Source: Kineosporia succinea (GTDB lineage Bacteria > Actinomycetota > Actinomycetes > Actinomycetales > Kineosporiaceae). From it: a stretch of DNA of 64,000 bases. The translations under genes were made by a program, and so were the position numbers. Of this stretch, positions 1 to 7,651 are shown piece after piece (the first letter of the stretch is position 1; every line of letters begins with the position of its first letter). Where the stretch lies: NCBI RefSeq assembly GCF_030811555.1, contig NZ_JAUSQZ010000001.1, positions 372,001 through 436,000 on the forward strand, given 5' to 3'. The notes beneath the pieces are model-generated. The model ran no database searches and was not told where the DNA came from. It saw only the letters and a program-made list of their open reading frames with translations.

Positions 1-110
1 GCACTCACGGTGTAGAAGACGCCGTTCGCGGTGGCGGACGCCATGGTCGCCAGGGTGAGAGCGCGGACGGTGGGATGGTCGGGACGCAGGATCTGTTTCA
101 GCCGGTGCAC
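1..110 (-). CDS. MFS transporter, N-terminal fragment (runs off the left edge)
   Basis: Only the first 36 codons are in the window, read leftward from a GTG at 110-108. The peptide begins MHRLKQILRP, reaches LATMASATANGVFY and goes into a first membrane helix. A basic cytoplasmic leader followed by a helix ending in NGVFYTVSA is typical of actinobacterial major facilitator drug-type transporters. It is divergent from the ArsR-like regulator at 167, a common exporter/regulator pairing. The ATG two bases upstream is in another frame and hits a stop after four codons, so GTG is the start. Substrate cannot be inferred from this fragment. Confidence 0.55.
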   Translation of the reverse strand, partial: MHRLKQILRPDHPTVRALTLATMASATANGVFYTVS

Positions 111-166
111 ATCGCAGTTCTTCCAGGCGGGTCAGGCCCGGCGGAAAGCATTTAGCATTGTGCTTC

Positions 167-1126
167 ATGATGGTTCGCTACGAGCTCGCCCCGGCCGATC
201 TCGCCGAGGTGCGGTTCGCGGTCTCCCCGCTGCACGAGACGGCGCTCTCGCTCAAGGTTTTCCGTGATCCCGGGCGGTTCCCGCTGCACCTGCCGTTCGT
301 CACGCAGGTGCAGGCGGCGCTGCCCGACCTCGACGGTGAGGTGCTGCTGGCCCTGACCAACGAGGTGATGTCGCTGCCCGACCTGCTCACGCCCCGCCCG
401 GAGCTGCCGCTGGGCCGCTTCGACCAGCAGCTGGCCGCGCTGGCCGCCCAGCCCCCGCGCCGCCTGCTCGCCGACCTGGCGGCGGTGCACCCGAAAGGCC
501 TGCCCCCGGCCCTGACCGGGCGCGGGGTGTCCGTGCGGCGGCGGGTGGTGCGGGCGCTGCAGGAGTACTGGGACGCCTGTCTGGCGGCGCACTGGCCCCG
601 GCTGAAGGCGCTGCTCGAGGCCGACGTGGCCCACCGCGGCCGGGAGATGGTGCGGCACGGGGCCGCGACGATGTTCGGGGGCCTGTCCGACGCGATCCGG
701 CTGCGCGACGGGGTGCTCGAGATCCGCCGTCACGGCCCGCTCGGATACACCCGCGGCACCGACGGCAGCGGGCTCACTCTGGTGCCGACCACGTTCACGC
801 GCAACGCGATGACACCCATCTCGGCCGCCGAGGAACCGGCCGTGATGTACGCGGCCCGCGGCGTCGGCACGCTCTGGCAGCCCCCGCGCCCGGTCACGCC
901 GGAGGCCCTGCGCAACCTGATCGGCCGGGTGCGGGCGGAGCTGCTGGCCGAGCTCGGGGTGCCCGCGTCGTCCACCGAGCTGGCCGTGCGCCGGGGCACC
1001 ACGGCGGCGGCCGTCACCCAGCACCTGCGGGCCCTGCACGACGCCGGGCTGCTGACCTCGGAACGCTCCGGCCGGTCGGTGCTCTACCGGCGCTCCCACC
1101 TGGGTGACGCCCTCATGCGGGCCTGA
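167..1126 (+). CDS. ArsR-type winged-helix transcriptional regulator (DUF5937-like N-terminus)
   Basis: A 319-residue protein. The last ~80 residues form a winged helix: STELAVRRGTTAAAVTQHL is the recognition helix region and LLTSERSGRSVLYRRS the wing. The long N-terminal part (~240 residues, with PADLAEVRFAVSPLHE near the start) matches the general layout of actinobacterial ArsR-like regulators with a DUF5937-type sensor domain. No metal-binding cysteine motif is visible, so a small-molecule ligand is more likely than a metal. The reading frame is open from a TTG at 158, but the tandem ATG codons at 167 and 170 are better starts; no clear Shine-Dalgarno precedes them. It is divergent from the MFS fragment at 1-110, which it probably controls. 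Confidence 0.75.
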   Translation: MMVRYELAPADLAEVRFAVSPLHETALSLKVFRDPGRFPLHLPFVTQVQAALPDLDGEVLLALTNEVMSLPDLLTPRPELPLGRFDQQLAALAAQPPRRLLADLAAVHPKGLPPALTGRGVSVRRRVVRALQEYWDACLAAHWPRLKALLEADVAHRGREMVRHGAATMFGGLSDAIRLRDGVLEIRRHGPLGYTRGTDGSGLTLVPTTFTRNAMTPISAAEEPAVMYAARGVGTLWQPPRPVTPEALRNLIGRVRAELLAELGVPASSTELAVRRGTTAAAVTQHLRALHDAGLLTSERSGRSVLYRRSHLGDALMRA

Positions 1127-1235
1127 CCACCACGTCCACCCGACCACCTGACCACCACGTCCACCTGACCACCACGTCCACCACGTCCACCACGTCCACC
1201 ACGTCCACCGTCATGCGCCCGACCACCACGTCCGG
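1127..1235 (+). repeat. 9-bp tandem repeat array (CCACCACGT units)
   Basis: Directly after the stop of the ArsR-like gene the unit CCACCACGT or its variant (with CTGACCACCACGT and CGACCACC spacers) recurs about eight times, with four back-to-back copies of CCACGTCCA phase at 1170-1208. Weaker copies (CCACCCCGACCACCCCGT) continue to about 1290. The array fills most of the gap to the GntR gene. Any reading of it as protein (VDVVDVVDVV on the minus strand) is a by-product of the repeat. Confidence 0.85.
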
Positions 1236-1329
1236 CGCCACCCCGACCACCCCGTCCCCTGACCTCCGTCGCCACCCCGACCACCCCGTGAACCGTTGGC
1301 CCGCCCCAAACCACCGATAGCGTGCGCGG

Positions 1330-2043
1330 ATGAGCCACGGACGGCGTTCACTCCTGCTCGAGGCCCTGGTCCCGCACCGCACGGGCAGCCCGCAGCAGGT
1401 GATCCTCGACGAGCTGCGGCGGGTGATCCTCGAGGGCGGTGTGCCGCCGGGTACCCCGATCCCGCTCGCCGAAGTCGCGAACCTGTTCGGCGTCAGCCCG
1501 ATCCCGGTGCGCGAGGCCCTGAAGACCCTGGTCGGCGAGAACCTGGTGGCCCACCGCCCCAACGCCGGGTACGTGGTGGCCCAGCTGACCCGCCGGGAGC
1601 TGGCCGAGATCTACCTGGTGCGTGGGGTGCTCGAGTCGGCGGCGCTGCGGGCCGCGGTCGAGACGGCGACGACGGACGACGTGGTCGCCGTCCGCGCGGC
1701 CCACGCGGCTCTGGCGGCACTCCAGACCGACTGGGATCCCCGGGCCTACCACCGCGAGAGCCGGCACTTCCACCTCGCCCTGATCGCACCGTGCCGGATG
1801 CGGCGGCTGCTGCGGATGTTCACGTCGGCCTGGAACGTGACCGAGCCGTTCCAGCCGATGCGCTGGCTGGAACGGTCCGAGCGGGAGCGGCTGCACGACG
1901 AGCACACCGCGATGCTGGAGGCGTTCGTCGACCGGGACGGCGAACGGCTGCTGGCGGTGGCGGAACGGCACCACCGGCGGCTGGAGTCGGTGATCGCGGT
2001 GCTGCCCGAACGGGCCGGGTTCCTGACCGATCCCGGCCGCTGA
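1330..2043 (+). CDS. GntR-family (FadR subfamily) transcriptional regulator
   Basis: A 237-residue protein. Residues ~20-85 are a GntR winged helix (QQVILDELRRVILEGGVPPG, then LAEVANLFGVSPIPVREALK and the wing NAGYVVAQLTRRELAEIYLV). The remainder is an all-helical FCD ligand-binding domain with acidic/His metal-binding positions (REsRHFHLAL, DEHTAML, ERHHRRLE). It sits 87 bp upstream of, and parallel to, an NCS1 permease and a hydantoin/Asp racemase, so it most likely responds to a hydantoin, allantoin or ureido substrate and controls that pair. The gap 2044-2130 contains an AT-rich element with a short dyad (ATGT-N6-ACAT at 2053-2066) that could be its operator; this is only a suggestion. 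Confidence 0.85.
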   Translation: MSHGRRSLLLEALVPHRTGSPQQVILDELRRVILEGGVPPGTPIPLAEVANLFGVSPIPVREALKTLVGENLVAHRPNAGYVVAQLTRRELAEIYLVRGVLESAALRAAVETATTDDVVAVRAAHAALAALQTDWDPRAYHRESRHFHLALIAPCRMRRLLRMFTSAWNVTEPFQPMRWLERSERERLHDEHTAMLEAFVDRDGERLLAVAERHHRRLESVIAVLPERAGFLTDPGR

Positions 2044-2130
2044 GCAAGATATATGTGCGGCGACATCCGGTAGCAACAAAGCGGGCCTAGCGTCGGACGA
2101 GCCCCCTCCGCCTGCCCCGGGAGTTGTTTC

Positions 2131-3621
2131 ATGGCTGACGATCTCACTGTCCATCCGGCCGGAGCACCGGCCCTGAAGGACAGCTACGACCCCCGCCTCA
2201 CCAACGACGACCTGGCACCCCTGGCCGAGCAGACCTGGGGTACCTACAACATCTTCGCGTTCTGGATGTCCGACGTGCACAGTGTCGGCGGATACCTCAC
2301 CGCCGGAAGCCTTTTCGCGCTCGGCCTGACCTCTTGGCAGGTACTCGTCGCGCTGGTCACCGGCATCGTCATCGTGCAGTTCTTCTGCAACCTGGTGGCG
2401 AAACCCAGCCAGGTGGCGGGTGTTCCGTACCCGGTGATCTGCCGGGCGCCGTTCGGGGTGAGGGGCGCGAACATCCCGGCCATCATCCGCGGCTCGATCG
2501 CGGTGGCCTGGTACGGCATCCAGACCTACCTGGCCTCGGCCGCGCTCGACGTGGTGCTGGTGCGGCTCTTCGACGGCCTGGCCCCCTACGGTCCGTCCGG
2601 ATCACACAGCTTCCTGGGCCTGTCGGCGCTGGGCTGGGGCACCTACGCCCTGCTCTGGGTGCTGCAGGCCGGGGTGTTCTGGATGGGCATGGAGAGCATC
2701 CGGCGGTTCATCGACTTCTGCGGCCCGGCCGTCTACGTGGTGATGTTCGCGCTGTGCGGCTACCTGCTCCACACGTCGGGCTGGCACGTGTCGCTCAACC
2801 TGTCGTCGCAGAACCTGACCGGCTGGAGCGTCGTCGGCACCATGTTCTCGGCGATCGCGCTGGTCGTCTCCTACTTCTCCGGCCCGATGCTGAACTTCGG
2901 TGACTTCTCGCGCTACGGACGCAGTTTCGAGGCGGTCAAGCGTGGCAACCTGCTCGGGCTGCCGGTGAACTTCTTCCTGTTCTCGATCCTCACGGTGCTC
3001 ACCGCCGCCGCCACCCTGCCGGTGTTCGGCGAGCTGATCACCGACCCGGTCGAGACCGTCTCGCGCATCGACAACACGTTCGCCATCGTGCTCGGCGCCC
3101 TGACCTTCACCACCGCCACGATCGGCATCAACATCGTCGCGAACTTCATCTCCCCGGCCTTCGACTTCTCGAACGTGTCGCCGCAGCGCATCAGCTGGCG
3201 GGCCGGCGGGATGATCGCGGCGGTCGGCTCGGTGATCCTCACGCCCTGGAACTGGTACGACAACGCCGACGCCATCCAGTACACGCTGGGCGTGCTCGGC
3301 GCGCTGATCGGGCCGTTGTTCGGGGTGCTGATCGCCGACTACTACCTGATCCGCCGGGAGCGGGTGGTGGTGGACGACCTGTTCACGATGTCCGAGGGCG
3401 GACGGTACTGGTATTCCGGGGGTTACAACCCGGACGCGGTGCTGGCCACCGCCGTCGCCGGGCTGTTCTCGATCGCCTCGGTGGTGATCCCCTCGGTCAC
3501 CGGCTCGGGTGGCTGGGTCAGTGACTACAGCTGGTTCATCGGCTGCGGCATCGGTTTCGTGGCCTACCGCCTGCTCGCCGGGCGGGTCGGGTCGGCCACG
3601 CAGCGGGCGCTGGCCGGATGA
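2131..3621 (+). CDS. NCS1-family nucleobase/hydantoin/allantoin:cation symporter
   Basis: A 496-residue integral membrane protein of the usual NCS1 length (about 12 helices). Family hallmarks are seen in order: NDDLAPLAEQTWGTYNIFAFW before helix 1, KPSQVAGVPYPVICRAPFGV in the helix 2-3 region, then IRGSIAVAWYGIQTYLAS, and late ALIGPLFGVLIADYYLIRR. The set WGTYNI / AWYGIQTYL / DYYLIR marks the PucI/Mhp1-like subgroup that imports allantoin, hydantoins or related ureido compounds with Na+ or H+. Its stop overlaps the racemase start (ATGA), indicating co-transcription and translational coupling. The permease/racemase pairing favours a hydantoin-type substrate; specificity is inferred. Confidence 0.88.
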   Translation: MADDLTVHPAGAPALKDSYDPRLTNDDLAPLAEQTWGTYNIFAFWMSDVHSVGGYLTAGSLFALGLTSWQVLVALVTGIVIVQFFCNLVAKPSQVAGVPYPVICRAPFGVRGANIPAIIRGSIAVAWYGIQTYLASAALDVVLVRLFDGLAPYGPSGSHSFLGLSALGWGTYALLWVLQAGVFWMGMESIRRFIDFCGPAVYVVMFALCGYLLHTSGWHVSLNLSSQNLTGWSVVGTMFSAIALVVSYFSGPMLNFGDFSRYGRSFEAVKRGNLLGLPVNFFLFSILTVLTAAATLPVFGELITDPVETVSRIDNTFAIVLGALTFTTATIGINIVANFISPAFDFSNVSPQRISWRAGGMIAAVGSVILTPWNWYDNADAIQYTLGVLGALIGPLFGVLIADYYLIRRERVVVDDLFTMSEGGRYWYSGGYNPDAVLATAVAGLFSIASVVIPSVTGSGGWVSDYSWFIGCGIGFVAYRLLAGRVGSATQRALAG

Positions 3622-4373
3622 CCGTCGTCCGCGTCGTCAACCCCAACACCACGGCCTCGATGACCGCGACGATCTCCCGGGCCGCCCGCGCGGTGGCCCT
3701 CCCGGGCACGGTCGTCGAGGCGGTGAACCCGGACACCGGCCCGGCGTCGATCGAGAGCCACTACGACGAGGCCCTGGCCGTGCCCGGGCTGCTCGCCGAG
3801 ATCGCCCGCGCCGGGGCCGACGGCCACGTGATCGCCTGCTTCGGCGACCCCGGGCTGGACGCGGCCCGGGAGCTGGCGAGCGGTCCGGTGGTGGGTATCG
3901 CGGAGGCCGCCATGCACGCGGCGTCGCTGCTCGGGCGGGGTTTCAGCGTCGTCACCACGCTGGCGCGCACCGAGGGCCGGGCCTGGGACCTGGCCCGGGC
4001 CTACGGATTCGGCGAGCGCTGCCGGGGTGTGCACAGCTGCGAGATCCCGGTGCTGGCGCTGGAGACCGATCCGGGGGCGCGGGCCGTGATCACGTCGGTG
4101 TGCCGCCGGGCGCTGGAGACCGACGGGTCGGACGCGATCGTGCTGGGATGCGCGGGTATGGCCGATCTGTGCGGCGAGATCTCGGCGGCGGTGGGGGTGC
4201 CGGTGGTGGACGGGGTGGCCGCCGCCACGGTTCTCGTCGAGTCACTGGTGCGGCTGGGTCTGTCGACGGGGAAGCTGGGCGAGTTCGCCCGGCCGCCGGT
4301 GAAGCCGTACGCCGGGATACTGCAGCCGTGGGCCCTGACGGGTTCCTCGAATTGCCCGGATCCACCCGTTTGA
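3618..4373 (+). CDS. Asp/Glu/hydantoin racemase family protein
   Basis: A 251-residue cytosolic enzyme that would invert the C5 or alpha stereocentre of a hydantoin or amino-acid-like substrate by a two-base mechanism. The two catalytic cysteines are visible: Cys74 in VIACFGDPGL and Cys178 in IVLGCAGM. The N-terminal NPNT motif (residues 8-11) is typical of the hydantoin-racemase branch. Translation is coupled to the NCS1 permease by a 4-nt overlap. No hydantoinase or carbamoylase lies next to it, so the downstream enzymes must be elsewhere or the substrate is different. The last ~12 residues (after LQPW) look like an unconserved tail. Confidence 0.88.
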   Translation: MTVVRVVNPNTTASMTATISRAARAVALPGTVVEAVNPDTGPASIESHYDEALAVPGLLAEIARAGADGHVIACFGDPGLDAARELASGPVVGIAEAAMHAASLLGRGFSVVTTLARTEGRAWDLARAYGFGERCRGVHSCEIPVLALETDPGARAVITSVCRRALETDGSDAIVLGCAGMADLCGEISAAVGVPVVDGVAAATVLVESLVRLGLSTGKLGEFARPPVKPYAGILQPWALTGSSNCPDPPV

Positions 4374-4457
4374 CCATGCTGGTGACCGGGTCGGCCGGCC
4401 GCCCCGGCCGGTCGGCGCACTCCGGTCTGTCGGCTTCCCCGGTCTGGAAGGCCCCGC

Positions 4458-5399
4458 ATGCTCAGCCGCACCAGCGTCAGCCAGGCCCTCGGGCTGCCCG
4501 TGGTGTCGGCCCTGGCCCTGGTTCTGACGATGCTTCTGGCTCTGTCCGGGTGTTCCGCGGCCACCCCCGAGGCCCCGCCGCCCCTGCGTCCCCTGCCCGA
4601 ACAGGCCCGCCAGGACAACGGTGACCTCTACGCCCGGGGCTGTTCGTCCGGCTACAAGGATCCGGAGGTGCACCCGTGCGTCTTCGACGACTCGGCGGCC
4701 GAGGACTCCCCCGTGGTGGTGGCCGTGGGTGACTCGAAGGTGGCCCAGTGGATGCCGGCGCTGCAGGAGCTGGCCACGCGGCACCACTGGAAGCTGATCA
4801 GCATGACCAAGTCCGGGTGCCCGTTCTCGGAGATCCACCGGCAGCGGGTGAAGGGCGAGTACACCTCGTGCGTCACCTGGAACGACGCGGCGCTCGAGCA
4901 GGTGAAGGAGCTGAAACCCGATCTGCTCGTCACCACGCAGTTCCCCCGGTACCCGGCGCTCGTGAACGGCCGGCGGGTCGACGACCCGGCGAACCGCGAG
5001 GAGCTGGTGCGCGGGCTGAGCGCGCGGATCAGTGCGGTGCAGGACGCGGGGATCCCGGTGGCCACCATCGCCGAGACCCCGATCATGGGCTTCAACACCC
5101 CGGCCTGCGTGCAGCAGCATCCCGACGACCTCGACCTCTGCGCCCGCCCCCGGGCCGAGGTGACGGCCGACTCCGGCCTGGTGGCCGCCGCGGCCGGGCG
5201 CAGCGGCGCCCCGGTCGTCGACCTGATCGACGACTTCTGCACCGAGACCACCTGCCCGGCCGTGCGTGACGGCTACCTGCTGTACCGCGACGATCACCAC
5301 ACCACCGCCACCTTCATCCGCACGCTCGCCCCCGACCTGGCCGCCGGTCTCACGAGCGGTCTCGAAACCGGCCTGAGCACAAGGCTCCTCGGCCCCTGA
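4458..5399 (+). CDS. Secreted SGNH-type esterase/acetyltransferase-like lipoprotein
   Basis: A 313-residue exported protein. The signal peptide (residues 1-31) ends in a lipobox LALSGC with the lipidated Cys at 32. Residues ~86-100 give SGNH block I, VVVAVGDSKVAQW, with Ser93 as candidate nucleophile. The C-terminal D278-D279-H280-H281 in YRDDHHTT fits the DxxH catalytic pair. This domain normally forms the C-terminal half of OafA/AlgX-type acyltransferases (SGNH attached to an acyltransferase-3 membrane domain). Here it stands alone as a lipoprotein, suggesting surface glycan deacylation or acyl transfer. Six or more cysteines suggest disulfides. It follows the racemase gene by 84 bp and may be separately transcribed. 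Confidence 0.75.
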   Translation: MLSRTSVSQALGLPVVSALALVLTMLLALSGCSAATPEAPPPLRPLPEQARQDNGDLYARGCSSGYKDPEVHPCVFDDSAAEDSPVVVAVGDSKVAQWMPALQELATRHHWKLISMTKSGCPFSEIHRQRVKGEYTSCVTWNDAALEQVKELKPDLLVTTQFPRYPALVNGRRVDDPANREELVRGLSARISAVQDAGIPVATIAETPIMGFNTPACVQQHPDDLDLCARPRAEVTADSGLVAAAAGRSGAPVVDLIDDFCTETTCPAVRDGYLLYRDDHHTTATFIRTLAPDLAAGLTSGLETGLSTRLLGP

Positions 5400-5405
5400 C
5401 CTATA

Positions 5406-5615
5406 GTGACGCGGGTGGAGATCGCCATCCTGATCGTCGTCCTGGTCGCCGCCGTGGTCGTGATGGGCCTGACCCTGCGGGTCGTGATCGCCGCGGTCAA
5501 GGCCTCACGCAAGGGTTTCGTGCCCACCGACGAGCAGCGCACCCAGATCATGCGCCTGGGCGGTGCCGGTCTGGTCCTGACGCTGCTGGCCCTGCTCATC
5601 CCGGTGCTGTTCTGA
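5406..5615 (+). CDS. Small two-helix membrane protein, unknown function
   Basis: A 69-residue protein starting at GTG 5406. It has an N-terminal membrane helix (residues ~4-27, EIAILIVVLVAAVVVMG), a short basic/polar loop (KASRKGFVPTDEQRTQIMR) and a second helix (~51-68, GGAGLVLTLLALLIPVLF) at the C-terminus. Its stop overlaps the next start by one base (TGATG), so it is very likely co-translated with the ASCH protein. It starts seven bases after the SGNH lipoprotein stop. I do not recognise the family. Confidence 0.6.
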   Translation: MTRVEIAILIVVLVAAVVVMGLTLRVVIAAVKASRKGFVPTDEQRTQIMRLGGAGLVLTLLALLIPVLF

Positions 5616-6007
5616 TGCCCTGGCCCCGGATCGACGGCCTGCGCACGATGGAGATCGGCAGTCCCGGTGCCATGCGCGCCGAGCTCACCGGCCTGGTGCT
5701 GGCCGGGCACAAGGTCGGCACGGCCGGCCTGTTCGACGACTATGCCGGAGACGGTGAGGAGCTCGAGCACGTCGGCGAGATCCTCGTGCTGGTCGACGAC
5801 GTCGGCGCCGAGATCGGCCGGATCCGCGTCACCCAGGTCGTGACCGTGCCATTCACCGAGGTCACCGACGAGTTCGCGCGGTCGGAGGGTGAGGGCTACG
5901 CCGGCTGGCAGGAGTGGGCCGACTCGCACCGGGCGTTCTGGGAGCAGTACGTGGAGGCCGTCACCGACGACACCCTGGTCACCTGCATCAGCTTCGAACT
6001 CGTCTGA
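5615..6007 (+). CDS. ASCH-domain protein
   Basis: A 130-residue soluble protein with an ASCH fold pattern: LTGLVLAGHKVGTAGL near the start (the loop normally reading G.KT.T), IRVTQVVTVPFTEVTDEFARSEGEG in the centre and a WADSHRAFWEQY helix, ending in a strand (TLVTCISFELV). ASCH domains are PUA-like and linked to RNA or modified-nucleobase binding, sometimes with hydrolase activity. Start ATG 5615 overlaps the preceding stop. Family identity is good; a specific role cannot be given. Confidence 0.75.
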   Translation: MPWPRIDGLRTMEIGSPGAMRAELTGLVLAGHKVGTAGLFDDYAGDGEELEHVGEILVLVDDVGAEIGRIRVTQVVTVPFTEVTDEFARSEGEGYAGWQEWADSHRAFWEQYVEAVTDDTLVTCISFELV

Positions 6008-6048
6008 ACACTCTGGGCAACAGCGTTACGCCGTCGTAATGTGAGGCG

Positions 6049-6192
6049 ATGAAGCCGTCGTCCTGGGTGTGGATCGGGTGCGGGCTGGCACTGCTGCTCG
6101 CCGCCGCCCTCGCCTTCTCCGGTGCCCTGTTCCCCGCGGTCATCGTGCTGGTGCTGGTGTGCGGGGTGCTGGTGGCCCACCGGCTGCGCTGA
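6049..6192 (+). CDS. Very small membrane protein (47 aa)
   Basis: An ATG at 6049 opens a 47-codon frame beginning MKPSSWVWIG and made almost entirely of two hydrophobic stretches (CGLALLLAAALAFSG and FPAVIVLVLVCGVLVA) before a basic end, HRLR. The weak upstream GTGAGG may act as ribosome binding site. The hydrophobic, positive-inside layout suggests a genuine membrane microprotein rather than chance, but no homolog is recognised. It lies between the ASCH gene and the ABC exporter operon. Confidence 0.45.
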   Translation: MKPSSWVWIGCGLALLLAAALAFSGALFPAVIVLVLVCGVLVAHRLR

Positions 6193-6269
6193 TCTCCGTC
6201 CTGAGTCGGACACGGGTCTCCCCCTCGCGGCCGAGGCCGGGCCCCCACCGCTGAGATCAGCCTGGACGC

Positions 6270-6935
6270 ATGGACATGATCCGGGCCGACGCCCTGACCA
6301 AACGCTACGGCCGCGCCACCGTGGTCGACCACGCCTCGTTCACCGTGCGGGCCGGAGCCGTCACCGGCTTCTTCGGCCCCAACGGCGCCGGCAAGACCAG
6401 CGCCCTGAAGATGATCACCGGACTCGCCCGGCCCACCTCGGGGTCGGTGTCCGTCGCCGGCCCCTCGTCGATGGGCGTGTACATCGAGCCCTGCGGCGCC
6501 CATCCGGGCCGCACCGCGCACGCCCACCTCACCGCGCTCGCCCGGATCGCCGGGCTCCCCCGGCGAAGGGTCGGCGAGGTGCTCGACGAGGTCGGCCTGC
6601 AGGACGCCGCCCGCCGCCGGGTGGGCGGCTTCTCGCTCGGCATGCGGCAGCGCCTCGGCCTGGCCGCCGCGCTGCTGGCCGACCCGCCCCTGCTGGTGCT
6701 CGACGAACCGGTCAACGGCCTCGACCCGGCCGGGATGCGCTGGCTGCGCAACCTGCTGCGGGACAGGGCTTCCCGGGGCGGGACCGTGCTGCTGTCCAGC
6801 CACGTGCTGAGCGAGGCGGACCGCACCGTCGACGACGTCATCGTGATCGACCGGGGCCGGGTGCTGCACCAGGGCCCGACCCCGGATTCCCTCGAAGACC
6901 TGTTCTTCGAGCTCGTGGAAGGAGCCCGGCCGTGA
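6270..6935 (+). CDS. ABC-2 type exporter, ATP-binding subunit
   Basis: A 221-residue ATPase, shorter than the ~300-residue family norm because it ends soon after the Walker B/H-loop region. Motifs in order: Walker A GPNGAGKT (residues ~38-45), signature FSLGMRQRLGL, Walker B LLVLDEPVNGLDP, and the H-loop in LLSSHVLSEAD. It pairs with the permease whose GTG overlaps its stop (GTGA). A kinase and a response regulator follow in the same operon, the layout of self-regulated exporters for membrane-active peptides or lantibiotics. Substrate unknown. Confidence 0.9.
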   Translation: MDMIRADALTKRYGRATVVDHASFTVRAGAVTGFFGPNGAGKTSALKMITGLARPTSGSVSVAGPSSMGVYIEPCGAHPGRTAHAHLTALARIAGLPRRRVGEVLDEVGLQDAARRRVGGFSLGMRQRLGLAAALLADPPLLVLDEPVNGLDPAGMRWLRNLLRDRASRGGTVLLSSHVLSEADRTVDDVIVIDRGRVLHQGPTPDSLEDLFFELVEGARP

Positions 6936-7651
6936 TCGGCATCCTGCGCGGTGAACTCGGCAAGACCCTCAGCACCCGCACGCTCTACGCCTTCGTGCTG
7001 ATCAGCGCCGGGTTCGGGGCGCTCAACGCGGTGGTCATCGGCGCCGCCTCGGGTGAGCTCGACACCATCGGTGAGAAGAAGGAGGCCTTCACCTGCCTGC
7101 CCGTGCTGCTCCTGGTGTGGGGCCTGGTCGGCGTGGCCGGTGAGTACCGGCACCGCACCGCCGCCCCGGCCGCGCTGGCCTCGGGCCGAAGCCGGGAAAC
7201 CGTGCTCGGCCTGCGCATTCTCGTGTACACGGCCACCGGGCTGGCCCTCGGCGCGATCACCTCGACCGTGTCGTTCGCCGTGGCCCTGCCGCTGGTCGGC
7301 GACATGCCCGGTGAGCAGCTGACCCGTGCCGACCTGGGCGCACTGGCCGTCGCCAACCTCGCCGCGTCGGTCCTGGCCACCGTGCTCGGGGCCGCGCTGG
7401 GGGCACTGATCCGCAACCAGGTCGCCGGGGTCGTCACCGCGCTCGTGCTCGACTTCGCCGTGGTACCGCTCGTCGGTGGGGCCGACGAGGACCTGGCGAA
7501 CCTCACCCCGTTCGGCGCCGCCTCGGTACTCTCGGGCATGACCCACCACACCACGCTGACCGTGCCGCAGGCCGGGTCGGTGCTGGCGGCCTGGACCGCG
7601 GCGCTGGTGTTCGCCGCCCTGATCGTGGAGAGGCGACGGGACCTGGCGTGA
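6932..7651 (+). CDS. ABC-2 type exporter, permease subunit
   Basis: A 239-residue membrane protein with about six hydrophobic helices. It starts with an amphipathic leader (VIGILRGELGKTLSTRTLYA), as in ABC-2 permeases, and ends ...LIVERRRDLA. The frame is open far upstream, but the GTG at 6932 overlapping the ATPase stop is the credible start because everything before it is out of phase with the ATPase gene. Its stop overlaps the kinase start at 7648. Confidence 0.88.
   Translation: MIGILRGELGKTLSTRTLYAFVLISAGFGALNAVVIGAASGELDTIGEKKEAFTCLPVLLLVWGLVGVAGEYRHRTAAPAALASGRSRETVLGLRILVYTATGLALGAITSTVSFAVALPLVGDMPGEQLTRADLGALAVANLAASVLATVLGAALGALIRNQVAGVVTALVLDFAVVPLVGGADEDLANLTPFGAASVLSGMTHHTTLTVPQAGSVLAAWTAALVFAALIVERRRDLA

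Noticed and set aside
31-267. A 78-codon plus-strand frame at the left edge.
   Set aside because: It covers the divergent MFS start and the ArsR-type gene in another frame and shows no family features.
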